From Bacillota bacterium (GTDB lineage Bacteria; Bacillota; Bacilli; Bacillales; Cytobacillaceae), in contig JAUZPT010000184.1 of NCBI GenBank assembly GCA_030705745.1, positions 1-6,293 of the forward strand: a stretch of 6,293 nt of DNA, in the 5' to 3' direction. The notes under the pieces were generated by a model, which had not been told where the DNA came from, ran no database searches, and saw nothing but the letters and a program-made list of their open reading frames with translations. The position numbers and the translations under genes were made by a program. The first letter of the stretch is position 1, and each line of letters begins with the position of its first letter. This document shows positions 1 to 5,705 of the stretch, piece after piece.

Positions 1-384
1 AACAAATTTGTTATCCGAAGATAAAGAAGATAACCAAAGCCAAAATGTCGCTAAAATTATGCTTAACTGAGACGCTATACCAGGCAAATGATTGGCGTGA
101 AGCATAAAATTGGGTGTCGATAACCCGTGTACAGAAAACATTTGGGCGAGCGAGATGAAAGATAACGAGAGAAAGGTTACCTTTATATTTCGGATACGAT
201 TCCCAACTATGCCCACCGCTATCGCAATAATGGTGGCCATAATGGCTACTAAACTTACAATATAAAAGTGGCCTTTTGGCATAACGAAGGAAGGATCTAA
301 AAAGATTCCTTTGTGAAGACATTCAAATAATAGAAAGGGAAGGATTACGGCAAGCATTGGACCGATAAAACTGTAATTCTTCAT
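1..384 (-). CDS. Partial multi-pass membrane protein (N-terminal 128 residues), possibly the input module of a membrane-bound signalling enzyme
   Basis: An open minus-strand frame starts at ATG 384-382 and runs to base 1 without a stop, so the 3' end lies outside the window. GGAGA at 391-395, six bases ahead of the ATG, supports this start. The 128 visible residues are strongly hydrophobic, with about four membrane spans (roughly residues 7-22, 40-60, 70-88 and 103-119). Short polar links include a basic RIRNIK stretch (63-68). Notable are PKGHFYIVS (36-44) and SVHGLSTPNF (84-93), where His39 and His86 sit at the ends of spans. I recall similar membrane modules fused to nucleotide cyclase or other signalling domains in Firmicutes, but the output domain is not visible, so that assignment is only a possibility. 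A terminator and a separate promoter set the gene apart from the operon upstream. The frame is very likely real; the function is unknown. Confidence 0.72.
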   Translation of the reverse strand, partial: MKNYSFIGPMLAVILPFLLFECLHKGIFLDPSFVMPKGHFYIVSLVAIMATIIAIAVGIVGNRIRNIKVTFLSLSFISLAQMFSVHGLSTPNFMLHANHLPGIASQLSIILATFWLWLSSLSSDNKFV

Positions 385-435
385 AATAGGTCTCCATCAA
401 TTCAAATAGTTATCTTAATTTTTTTATATTAAATT

Positions 436-444
436 ATTATAACA
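436..444 (-). promoter_or_regulatory. Extended -10 promoter for the membrane protein gene at 1-384
   Basis: Read on the minus strand this is TGTTATAAT: a perfect TATAAT preceded by TG with one base between (extended -10). The -35 position 17 bp upstream (about 459-464, TAATAT) is poor, which extended -10 promoters tolerate. Transcription would begin near base 429, leaving a leader of about 45 bases before the ATG at 384. The surroundings are extremely AT-rich, so a chance TATAAT is possible; the TG extension and the position between a terminator and a start codon favour a real promoter. Confidence 0.5.
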
Positions 445-495
445 TATTGAATATTAAAATATTATTATTATAATAATTCTGAATATTCTTTCTAC

Positions 496-535
496 AAAAG
501 CAAAAACCCTGCTATCTTCAACGTTGGCAGGGTTT
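496..535 (-). terminator. Rho-independent terminator after the response regulator gene
   Basis: The arms AAACCCTGC (504-512) and GCAGGGTTT (527-535) pair perfectly over 9 bp around a 14-base loop. In the minus direction the hairpin is followed by a T-rich run (TTGCTTTT, to about 496). It begins 28 bases after the regulator's stop codon and so ends the five-gene transcript before the membrane protein gene. On the plus strand the following sequence is less T-rich, so activity in that direction would be weaker. Confidence 0.85.
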
Positions 536-563
536 GTATTTACTTTTCGAAAAGGTTTGCTTC

Positions 564-1250
564 CTAGCTTTTAAACCGATATCCTGCTCCCCATATCGTT
601 TCAATGTATTGCGGGTTGGAAGGATCCAGTTCAATTTTTTCGCGGATTTTTCGAATATGAACGGTGACGGTTGATATGTCACCGAAGGAATCCATTCCCC
701 AAAGCCTTTCAAATAATTGCTCTTTGCTGAAAACGTAATTAGGATGGAGAGCCAAAAAGGTTAATAAATCAAATTCCTTAGCCGTAAAAATGACTTCATG
801 GTTATTGACAAATACTCTTCGTGAATCTTTATCGATGCGCAGCCCGCGGATCATAATTCCATCTGATTGGATTTCTTTTCCGATAAGCCGATCATATCTG
901 GACATATGAGCTTTTACCCTTGCTACCAATTCGCTTGGACTAAAAGGCTTTACAATATAATCGTCCGCACCTAAGCCCAGCCCACGTATTTTGTCAATAT
1001 CCTCTTTCTTGGCAGAGACCATCAGGATAGGAATATTTTTTTCGGTACGAATCGCTTTACAAATTTGAAAACCATCCATTCCAGGAAGCATAAGATCGAG
1101 TAAGACAAGATCAATATCCTCTGTTAATGCTTTATTTAAACCATCATTTCCATTTAAAGCAATATCAATTTTATATCCTTCTATTTCTAGATAATCACGC
1201 TGCAATTCGGCTATGCTTTTCTCATCTTCAATGATTAAAACTCTTTTCAT
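564..1250 (-). CDS. OmpR/PhoB-family response regulator
   Basis: DNA-binding response regulator of 228 residues. An N-terminal receiver domain (about 1-120) carries the acidic pair Glu8-Asp9, the phosphoacceptor Asp52 (in LLDLMLPGMDG), the switch Ser79 and the conserved Lys101 in VKPF. A C-terminal winged-helix domain (about 128-228) has the family marks FTAKEFDLL, VTVHIRKIREKIE and a closing WGAGYRF. The start is taken at ATG 1250 because MKRVLIIEDE is the canonical beginning of the receiver fold and AGGTGG lies a few bases upstream; a longer reading from 1295 adds 15 residues without family support. The gene is last in the cluster, 66 bases after the kinase gene that presumably phosphorylates its product. 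All residues for phosphorylation are present. The direct repeats at 5292-5333 are the obvious candidate target. No specific orthologue is claimed. Confidence 0.95.
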   Translation of the reverse strand: MKRVLIIEDEKSIAELQRDYLEIEGYKIDIALNGNDGLNKALTEDIDLVLLDLMLPGMDGFQICKAIRTEKNIPILMVSAKKEDIDKIRGLGLGADDYIVKPFSPSELVARVKAHMSRYDRLIGKEIQSDGIMIRGLRIDKDSRRVFVNNHEVIFTAKEFDLLTFLALHPNYVFSKEQLFERLWGMDSFGDISTVTVHIRKIREKIELDPSNPQYIETIWGAGYRFKS

Positions 1251-1316
1251 TATATCCACCTGCTTTTTCTGGCTATTGGAAAATAGGATTGTCATTCTGA
1301 AAGCGTCTAAGTGAAT

Positions 1317-2786
1317 TTATTTTTCTGTTTTCGACAAGTCCCTTGCTTTCTTTAACGTGAAAAGAATAGCTGTTCCTTCTCCTCTTACACTTTCTGCCCA
1401 TATGGATCCTTGATGTTCTTCAATGATTCTTTTGGCAATCGAGAGACCTAGACCACTTCCACCTTTTTCAGTTCCTCTCGCTAAATCAGCACGATAAAAA
1501 CGGTCAAAAATGAAAGGTAGGTTACTTTTGTCAATTCCAGGCCCGTTATCTTTCATGCGGAAAGTAATCGAATCTCCAGATGAGAATAAATGAAAGTGAA
1601 GCTTTTTCTCTTCTTTATTTATATATTTAACGGAATTATCGACAATATTGGTGATGACCCTCTTTAAGTGTTCACGGTCACCCCTCACATTGTAATTACC
1701 ATTTCCCTCAATTTCAAGACTGATTTCTACTTTTTTTTCATCAAAATCAAACCGCAGTTCTTCCACAAAATCCTGTAAATAATGGTCAAAATGGATTATT
1801 TCAAAATGGAACGGAAGACGCTGTAAATCCAATTTTGAATATAAAAAAAGCTCATCAATCATATGATCCAAATCTATTGCTTTCGTATATATAGTTTGAA
1901 GATATCGCTCCATTTTTTCACGGTTATTCGCGACACCATCCTGTATTCCTTCTACGTAACCTTTAATCGTCGTTATCGGCGTTTTTAAATCATGCGAAAT
2001 ATTTGCGATTAATTCTTTCCGATTTTCCTCATATGCTACCTGCATGTCGATCGATTCTTTAAGCCTTTTTCTCATTTCTTCAAATCCCATTGCCAGTTGT
2101 CCCAATTCATCCTTGGATTTTACCTCGACTGGAATATGAAGATCGCCTTCTTTAATTTGTTTAGCTGCTCTTTGCAAATCCTTTATGGGCCGTATTATAC
2201 TCCTAGAAACAAAATATGTTAACAATCCATTCGTGATAATTAAAATGGCGATTAATCCCACAAATAAAACCGGGAAGAAGGAACGGACAAATCTGGCAAG
2301 GCTGCTTGCATCATTAACAAAAAACAACGATCCCTCTGCATTATCACTGAAGAAAAAATCCAATTGTTTTAAGGATACAAATTGATGGTCAATCCTTTCT
2401 ACTGGATCGAGTTGTGCATTAAACCCAAAAGAAGGAAGATCCTCTGTGTCCAATTTTGAAAATGTTTTCGATACGTAAAGTATCTTATTCCCTTTTCTAA
2501 GTACAAGTGATGTGTCAGTTTTTTTTAATTGGTCATCAATACTCTTTATATATGCTAGATCGGTAAAACGATTCGGATTGGTTATCGATTGATAATGAAG
2601 CTCTTTAAATAGCTGATTGTATTTGGACACGGTATTGTAATGGTCCGATGGCAAATAGATGTTTCTCAATTCCTTGATATCGCCTCTGAAAAGTAATGCC
2701 ACCAACGCAGCAGAAAGAACCGCGAATAAAACGGGCACAAGAATCATGGCAAAATAGGATAATAATAATCGGAGGCGTATCGACAT
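1317..2786 (-). CDS. Membrane sensor histidine kinase with HAMP domain
   Basis: A 489-residue, EnvZ/PhoR-type kinase with two membrane spans. TM1 is at about residues 8-33, an extracytoplasmic sensor region of about 135 residues follows (35-169), and TM2 is at about 170-194. A HAMP linker (about 192-245) leads to the dimerisation/phosphoacceptor helix with His265 in ISHDLKTP. The ATPase domain shows the N box around Asn380 and Asn384, the G1 box DNGPGID (413-419), the F box FIFDRFYR (425-432) and the G2 box GGSGLGLS (442-449). Nothing catalytic is missing. An in-frame TAG sits directly before the ATG at 2786, so no longer start is possible; the ribosome site (about GTGGTG) is weak, suggesting translation partly coupled to the permease gene 21 bases upstream. 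The kinase gene precedes its regulator gene, the reverse of the commonest order. The signal sensed is unknown; neighbouring ABC genes suggest an envelope-active compound or envelope damage. Confidence 0.95.
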   Translation of the reverse strand: MSIRLRLLLSYFAMILVPVLFAVLSAALVALLFRGDIKELRNIYLPSDHYNTVSKYNQLFKELHYQSITNPNRFTDLAYIKSIDDQLKKTDTSLVLRKGNKILYVSKTFSKLDTEDLPSFGFNAQLDPVERIDHQFVSLKQLDFFFSDNAEGSLFFVNDASSLARFVRSFFPVLFVGLIAILIITNGLLTYFVSRSIIRPIKDLQRAAKQIKEGDLHIPVEVKSKDELGQLAMGFEEMRKRLKESIDMQVAYEENRKELIANISHDLKTPITTIKGYVEGIQDGVANNREKMERYLQTIYTKAIDLDHMIDELFLYSKLDLQRLPFHFEIIHFDHYLQDFVEELRFDFDEKKVEISLEIEGNGNYNVRGDREHLKRVITNIVDNSVKYINKEEKKLHFHLFSSGDSITFRMKDNGPGIDKSNLPFIFDRFYRADLARGTEKGGSGLGLSIAKRIIEEHQGSIWAESVRGEGTAILFTLKKARDLSKTEK

Positions 2787-2807
2787 CTAGTGCACCACTT
2801 TTCATAC

Positions 2808-3542
2808 TTAATATTCTTTCTTGCTAAATTTATAATACCCGAGCGTAAACAACAATGCACTCCAGGATAAAAGATAAAGGGCTCTGCCTGCCAAAATGGA
2901 ACTCATTCCTGTATTTATCCAGCGCTGGTACCAATCGCTGTCATATGCCGGCAACCAGCGGGCAATTGTTGGAAAAAGGTATGTTACTGCCATCATGACA
3001 AGATAAAGAAGGATCGAAAAAGTCAAAGCTCTACTGCTTGACCCGAACCATTGGACGAAAAAGATAATCAACAGTCCGATGGCCATCAAAGGGAACCAGG
3101 AAAGCAGAAATGCGGCTATGGCTATTAATAGTCCCTGAAAAGTAAAATTTTCGAGCCAAATCGCACCCGTTAAAAGGGATGTTGTACAGACGATCAATAA
3201 TAAAATCAATAAATAGATTCCTGTTGCGGCAACTTTTGAACTGTATACTTTAAGTCGTGAAATTGGCCTGACGAGAATAAATGCAAGAGTCTTTTGTTCT
3301 TGCTCACCGGAGAACATATCGCTGACAGCTAACGCCAACAGTAACGGCAAATAAAAAGAAACAGCAAGACTTAAAATGACAAGCGGGAAGCTTTCTCCAT
3401 CAAAAGCGGTAAAACTGAACTTGTTTTGCAAAGCTTGGATCCCAGGTCCGACTACAAGCGGAAATAAAGCAGATAAAATCATTAAAATAATAGCAGATCG
3501 TTTCCGTATTAACTTCATCCATTCATTACGCAAGTTCAGCAT
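2808..3542 (-). CDS. ABC-2-type transporter permease
   Basis: A 244-residue integral membrane protein with about six spans (roughly 17-36, 53-75, 106-127, 135-163, 172-191 and 219-236). After the second span it has the segment FSGEQEQKTLAFILVRPISR (77-96), which matches the cytoplasmic coupling region of ABC-2 permeases of the bacitracin/lantibiotic exporter type (Gly-Glu, a Thr-Leu pair, then RPISR). The C-terminus is basic and cytoplasmic (KFSKKEY). The start ATG at 3542 lies inside the ATPase gene (17-bp overlap), with GAGGTG in the ATPase 3' end serving as ribosome site. This indicates translational coupling and a fixed partnership of the two subunits. Two permease copies with two ATPases would make a complete transporter. 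The substrate cannot be read from the sequence. Confidence 0.9.
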   Translation of the reverse strand: MLNLRNEWMKLIRKRSAIILMILSALFPLVVGPGIQALQNKFSFTAFDGESFPLVILSLAVSFYLPLLLALAVSDMFSGEQEQKTLAFILVRPISRLKVYSSKVAATGIYLLILLLIVCTTSLLTGAIWLENFTFQGLLIAIAAFLLSWFPLMAIGLLIIFFVQWFGSSSRALTFSILLYLVMMAVTYLFPTIARWLPAYDSDWYQRWINTGMSSILAGRALYLLSWSALLFTLGYYKFSKKEY

Positions 3543-4269
3543 GTCGATTCACCTCTTTATTTTTACGCGTGCATTCGATATAAAACGATTGAAACGTTTG
3601 GTTTTCATCCAATTCGGTTTTGTTCTTTTCACCCACAATGATGCCTTTTGACAGAATCGCCACCCGGTCACATAATCGCTCAACTTCATCAATTAGGTGT
3701 GTCGAAAGGATAAACGTAACTCCTTCTTCTTTAGACAACCGGGAGATAAGCTCTTGAAAATCCAATTTTCCGTCAATATCGAGCCCATTGGTCGGTTCAT
3801 CCAAAATGACAAATTTAGGTTTGGAAAGCAAAGCAGCAGCCAAGTATAGACGTTGGCGCATACCGGTTGAAAATGATTTCAACTTTTCATTACGATGTTT
3901 TTCCATGCCAACCCATTGAAGCACTTCTTCAATTCTTTCGTTTTCGATATCAGGATATAAACGTGCTACAATCAACAGATTTTCATAAGCCGTCATATAA
4001 TCGATTGCTTCCACGCCGCTAATTAACGTCCCAACCGATTTCAGTGCTTCTTCAAATTGATCACTTACACGGTGCCCATTGATGAAAATTTCTCCTACTT
4101 CAGGTCTGCATAGATCAACAATGCATTTCATCAACGTTGTCTTTCCTGCACCATTTGGTCCCAATAATCCGAAAACTTCTCCGGGTTTAACAGAGAAACT
4201 AACATTTTCAATGCCCCGCCCATTTTTAAATCGCTTTGTTACATTTTTTACTTCGAGGATATTTTCCAC
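3526..4269 (-). CDS. ABC transporter ATP-binding protein (BcrA-like class)
   Basis: A 247-residue nucleotide-binding subunit. Walker A is GPNGAGKT (37-44), the signature is FSTGMRQR (133-140), Walker B is FVILDE (153-158) with catalytic Glu158, the D-loop is NGLD (161-164) and the switch His191 lies in STHLIDEVE. The arrangement resembles single-domain ATPases of bacitracin/lantibiotic-type exporters. The Q-loop is unusual: where relatives have Gln or Glu, this protein reads TLISGVEAID (81-90), with Ser84 at or near that place. The start is GTG (4269-4267); an in-frame TAA directly before it rules out a longer protein, and GAGG about 8 bases upstream supports it. The gene overlaps the permease gene by 17 bp. 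A hairpin separates it from the exported-protein gene upstream, with no obvious promoter between, so it is probably read from the same transcript. Confidence 0.93.
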   Translation of the reverse strand: MENILEVKNVTKRFKNGRGIENVSFSVKPGEVFGLLGPNGAGKTTLMKCIVDLCRPEVGEIFINGHRVSDQFEEALKSVGTLISGVEAIDYMTAYENLLIVARLYPDIENERIEEVLQWVGMEKHRNEKLKSFSTGMRQRLYLAAALLSKPKFVILDEPTNGLDIDGKLDFQELISRLSKEEGVTFILSTHLIDEVERLCDRVAILSKGIIVGEKNKTELDENQTFQSFYIECTRKNKEVNRHAELA

Positions 4270-4292
4270 TTAATCGCCTCAATTTCTATACA

Positions 4293-4318
4293 AAGGCAGA
4301 GAGAGACCTCTCTGCCTT
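4293..4318 (-). terminator. Intergenic hairpin, possible partial terminator or RNA-stabilising stem
   Basis: A perfect 11-bp inverted repeat (AAGGCAGAGAG, loop AGAC, CTCTCTGCCTT) lies between the stop of the exported-protein gene at 4340 and the GTG of the ABC ATPase at 4269. On the minus strand the sequence after the stem is TGTATAGAAATTG, with only two or three U residues in line, so it is a poor classical terminator. Such a stem in mid-operon can lower read-through or protect the upstream mRNA from 3' decay. Either would make the exported protein more abundant than the transporter and two-component proteins. The hairpin is certain; its role is inferred. Confidence 0.7.
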
Positions 4319-4339
4319 CAAAGATTGATATTCTTTTTC

Positions 4340-5239
4340 TTAATCTTCGTGGCGGTCGTGCTTTTCTTTCATTTGTACCACTTTCTCGCCTTTTAAACTA
4401 ACGCCTGTAACTTCAGTTTTATTTAAGTTATCCAAGTTGCTTGTAATGTGAAGCACTAAATCATGGTGTGTTCCATTCGCTTCATCACCAGATACACTGA
4501 TGGTTGCTTCTTGGCCTGTTAAGTATTGGTCCGCGTTTACTTGTCCTTTTAGATCAACGGACGAAACGACAATATTATTTTGCAATTTTGGAAGCTGCGG
4601 TTTCAAATCTGAAAACTTAAGTGAACCAAATTCCTTCTTGTCCATATGTTCTTTTTGCTGATCCAAATTCTTCAAGAAGAAGGAAGCAACGGCTTGGCCG
4701 ACTGCAGGAATCTCACTCTTGGAAAGGGTAAGCTCCAATTCAGTATTTCCGTTTCCTAGATCCTTAGAAGTAACGCTGTCTTGATAGTTTTTCGTTAATG
4801 CATCAAAGATTCCTTCTACATCGTTTTGCATTTGTGGAGAAAGTTCTTCACCTTTATGCTTTTTATGTTTAAACTTTCGTTCGCCTTCTCCGCCTTTTCT
4901 CACATAAAACTTGGCATCATCACTACTCTTAATGACAGATTGATGATTTTGATTATAGAAATCTACTTGCGTCGTTTTTCCACCGTTCGTTACACTTACC
5001 GAACTGCTGCCTGAATCAGATTTTAAATTCTCTTTATTAGTAGAATCAACCGTATATACTTCATTTTTGTTATCCACCAGGGAAGCTTGGACATGGGCAG
5101 TAAAACTATTCACCGTGTGGGTCTTTTTCACGGCTGTTTTAAATAGGTCGTATCCTGACGTAGATGCCGACGCGGAAATCACTCCTCCCGCCATAAGTAA
5201 TCCACTGATGCCAACTGCTGCCAGCATTTTTGAATTCAT
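4340..5239 (-). CDS. Exported protein of unknown function, first gene of the ABC/two-component cluster
   Basis: A 299-residue protein with a clear Sec signal peptide: short basic start, hydrophobic core (about 5-20), and an Ala-Ser cluster (SASAS, 22-26) suited to signal peptidase I. No Cys is present in the signal region, so it is not a lipoprotein, and no LPXTG or C-terminal membrane anchor is seen. The mature part alternates polar beta-like stretches rich in Ser, Thr, Asn and Val, and has a Lys/His-rich patch (KFKHKKHKGEE, 122-132), amphipathic segments (about 140-155 and 175-200) and a charged, His-containing tail. The pattern suggests a beta-rich ligand-binding or surface domain, perhaps of the LolA/LppX kind, but I do not recognise the family. 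The ATG at 5239 follows a strong AGGAGG at 7-base spacing, consistent with high expression. As the cluster's first gene with regulator-type boxes in front, it is a probable output or accessory sensor of the system. Confidence 0.88.
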   Translation of the reverse strand: MNSKMLAAVGISGLLMAGGVISASASTSGYDLFKTAVKKTHTVNSFTAHVQASLVDNKNEVYTVDSTNKENLKSDSGSSSVSVTNGGKTTQVDFYNQNHQSVIKSSDDAKFYVRKGGEGERKFKHKKHKGEELSPQMQNDVEGIFDALTKNYQDSVTSKDLGNGNTELELTLSKSEIPAVGQAVASFFLKNLDQQKEHMDKKEFGSLKFSDLKPQLPKLQNNIVVSSVDLKGQVNADQYLTGQEATISVSGDEANGTHHDLVLHITSNLDNLNKTEVTGVSLKGEKVVQMKEKHDRHED

Positions 5240-5259
5240 TTACTTTCCTCCTCATTTTT

Positions 5260-5280
5260 TTGAAATTTGGTACATTTCAA
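5260..5280. repeat. Inverted repeat TTGAAAT-N7-ATTTCAA in the leader of the exported-protein gene
   Basis: Perfect 7-bp arms (5260-5266 and 5274-5280) around TTGGTAC. It lies immediately downstream of the proposed -10 and covers the expected transcription start, where a bound repressor would block initiation. It shares TTTGAAATTT and a TTTCAA arm with the dyad at 5353-5375. In AT-rich DNA a 7-bp dyad can arise by chance, so a regulatory role is only proposed. Confidence 0.4.
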
Positions 5281-5333
5281 GCATAGACAAATACCCTAAA
5301 TACTATCTAAACTATTTCTTAATAATTTCTTAA
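5280..5333 (-). promoter_or_regulatory. Promoter with four tandem 11-bp-spaced boxes, candidate response regulator operator
   Basis: Read on the minus strand, 9-bp units start every 11 bp: TTAAGAAAT (5333-5325), TTAAGAAAT (5322-5314), TTTAGATAG (5311-5303) and TTTAGGGTA (5300-5292). The first two are identical and the next two keep the TTtAG core. One helical turn between direct repeats is the hallmark of OmpR/PhoB-family binding sites. A -10-like TATGCT lies at 5285-5280, and the -35 position falls inside the repeat array and has no good TTGACA, as expected of an activator-dependent promoter. The leader to the ATG at 5239 would be about 35 bases. The repeats are directly visible; binding by the regulator encoded at 564-1250 is inferred. 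Confidence 0.6.
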
Positions 5334-5352
5334 ATCTAAAAATCTTCATTTT

Positions 5353-5375
5353 TATTTGAAATTTCCTTTCAAATA
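5353..5375. repeat. Inverted repeat TATTTGAAA-N5-TTTCAAATA upstream of the promoter
   Basis: A perfect dyad with 9-bp arms (5353-5361 and 5367-5375) and a TTTCC spacer, about 20 bp upstream of the 11-bp-spaced boxes. It resembles the dyad at 5260-5280, so the two could be a pair of operator sites for one dimeric protein on either side of the promoter. It could also act as part of the run-out of the terminator-like hairpin next to it. No protein can be named. Confidence 0.4.
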
Positions 5376-5376
5376 G

Positions 5377-5403
5377 AAAAAAAGACCGTTCAAATGAGCG
5401 GCC
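5377..5403 (-). terminator. Probable rho-independent terminator (minus strand) facing the operon promoter
   Basis: On the minus strand the stem GGCCG-C-UC / GA-A-CGGUC (5403-5384, one mismatch, loop AUUU) is followed by seven consecutive T residues (5383-5377). No intact minus-strand gene lies upstream in the window, so it would stop read-through arriving from the repeat and transposon area before the promoter at 5280-5333. A second imperfect hairpin (5407-5427), followed by T-rich DNA (5430-5451), could act on the plus strand, though no plus-strand gene ends there. It may be a leftover from a gene removed by rearrangement. Confidence 0.5.
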
Positions 5404-5505
5404 AGACTGTCGAAAAATATTTCACAGCCTTTTATTTTATTTATTATTTTTAACAAATCACCGCGTTAATATATTATAATATTATTGGTAATTACCTCAT
5501 TAAAC

Positions 5506-5640
5506 TGGTCTGTTGATTTGCGCTCCAGGTGCTTCGCTTTCCGCGGGCGAGCCGGGGAGCCTCCTCGTCGCTTCGCTCCTGCGGGGTCTCTCCTGACCCG
5601 TACTCCCGCAGGAGTCTTCGCACCTTCCGCTCCAATCAAC
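5506..5640 (-). repeat. GC-rich interspersed palindromic repeat, copy 1 (inverted relative to copy 2)
   Basis: A strongly GC-rich block of about 135 bp in an AT-rich setting. Its ends are complementary: GTTGATTTGCGCTCCAGGTGC at the left pairs with GCACCTTCCGCTCCAATCAAC at the right, with a few mismatches. Internally, CTCCTGCGGGG and CCCGCAGGAG form a second pairing. Read in reverse complement it aligns over its whole length with 6076-6206 (GTTGATTGGAGCGGA, ACTCCTGCGGGA, GAGACCCCGCAGG, CGAGGAGGCT, CCCGCGGAAAGCGA, AAATCAACAG). I recall this element as a high-copy, REP-like intergenic repeat of Bacillaceae. Reading frames crossing it are compositional artefacts. Confidence 0.88.
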
Positions 5641-5705
5641 CGAGTGTTTTTCACTAAAGACCGTCTGCTCAACAAATAAATAATTAAAAATAAGTGGTGA
5701 ATTGA

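Noticed and set aside
11..322. A 103-codon minus-strand frame beginning MSSQRNLFRS
   Set aside because: It overlaps the hydrophobic 128-codon frame at 1-384, which has a ribosome site and promoter. The Cys/His/Tyr/Ser-rich translation is typical of an out-of-frame shadow.
400..421. Possible additional regulator box (TTAAGATAA followed by ATTTGAATT) ahead of the membrane protein gene
   Set aside because: Only one unit resembles the boxes at 5292-5333. It lies downstream of the proposed -10 inside the leader, and the region is so AT-rich that a match is expected by chance.
1251..1295. A 15-codon N-terminal extension of the response regulator from ATG 1295
   Set aside because: Receiver domains of this family begin at the MKRVLIIEDE-type sequence, and AGGTGG precedes the ATG at 1250; the extension has no family match.
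5450..5480. Plus-strand promoter TTAACA-N19-TATAAT before repeat copy 1
   Set aside because: The spacing is too long, and the TATAAT is part of a long AT palindrome (5471-5482); evidence is too weak to list as a feature.
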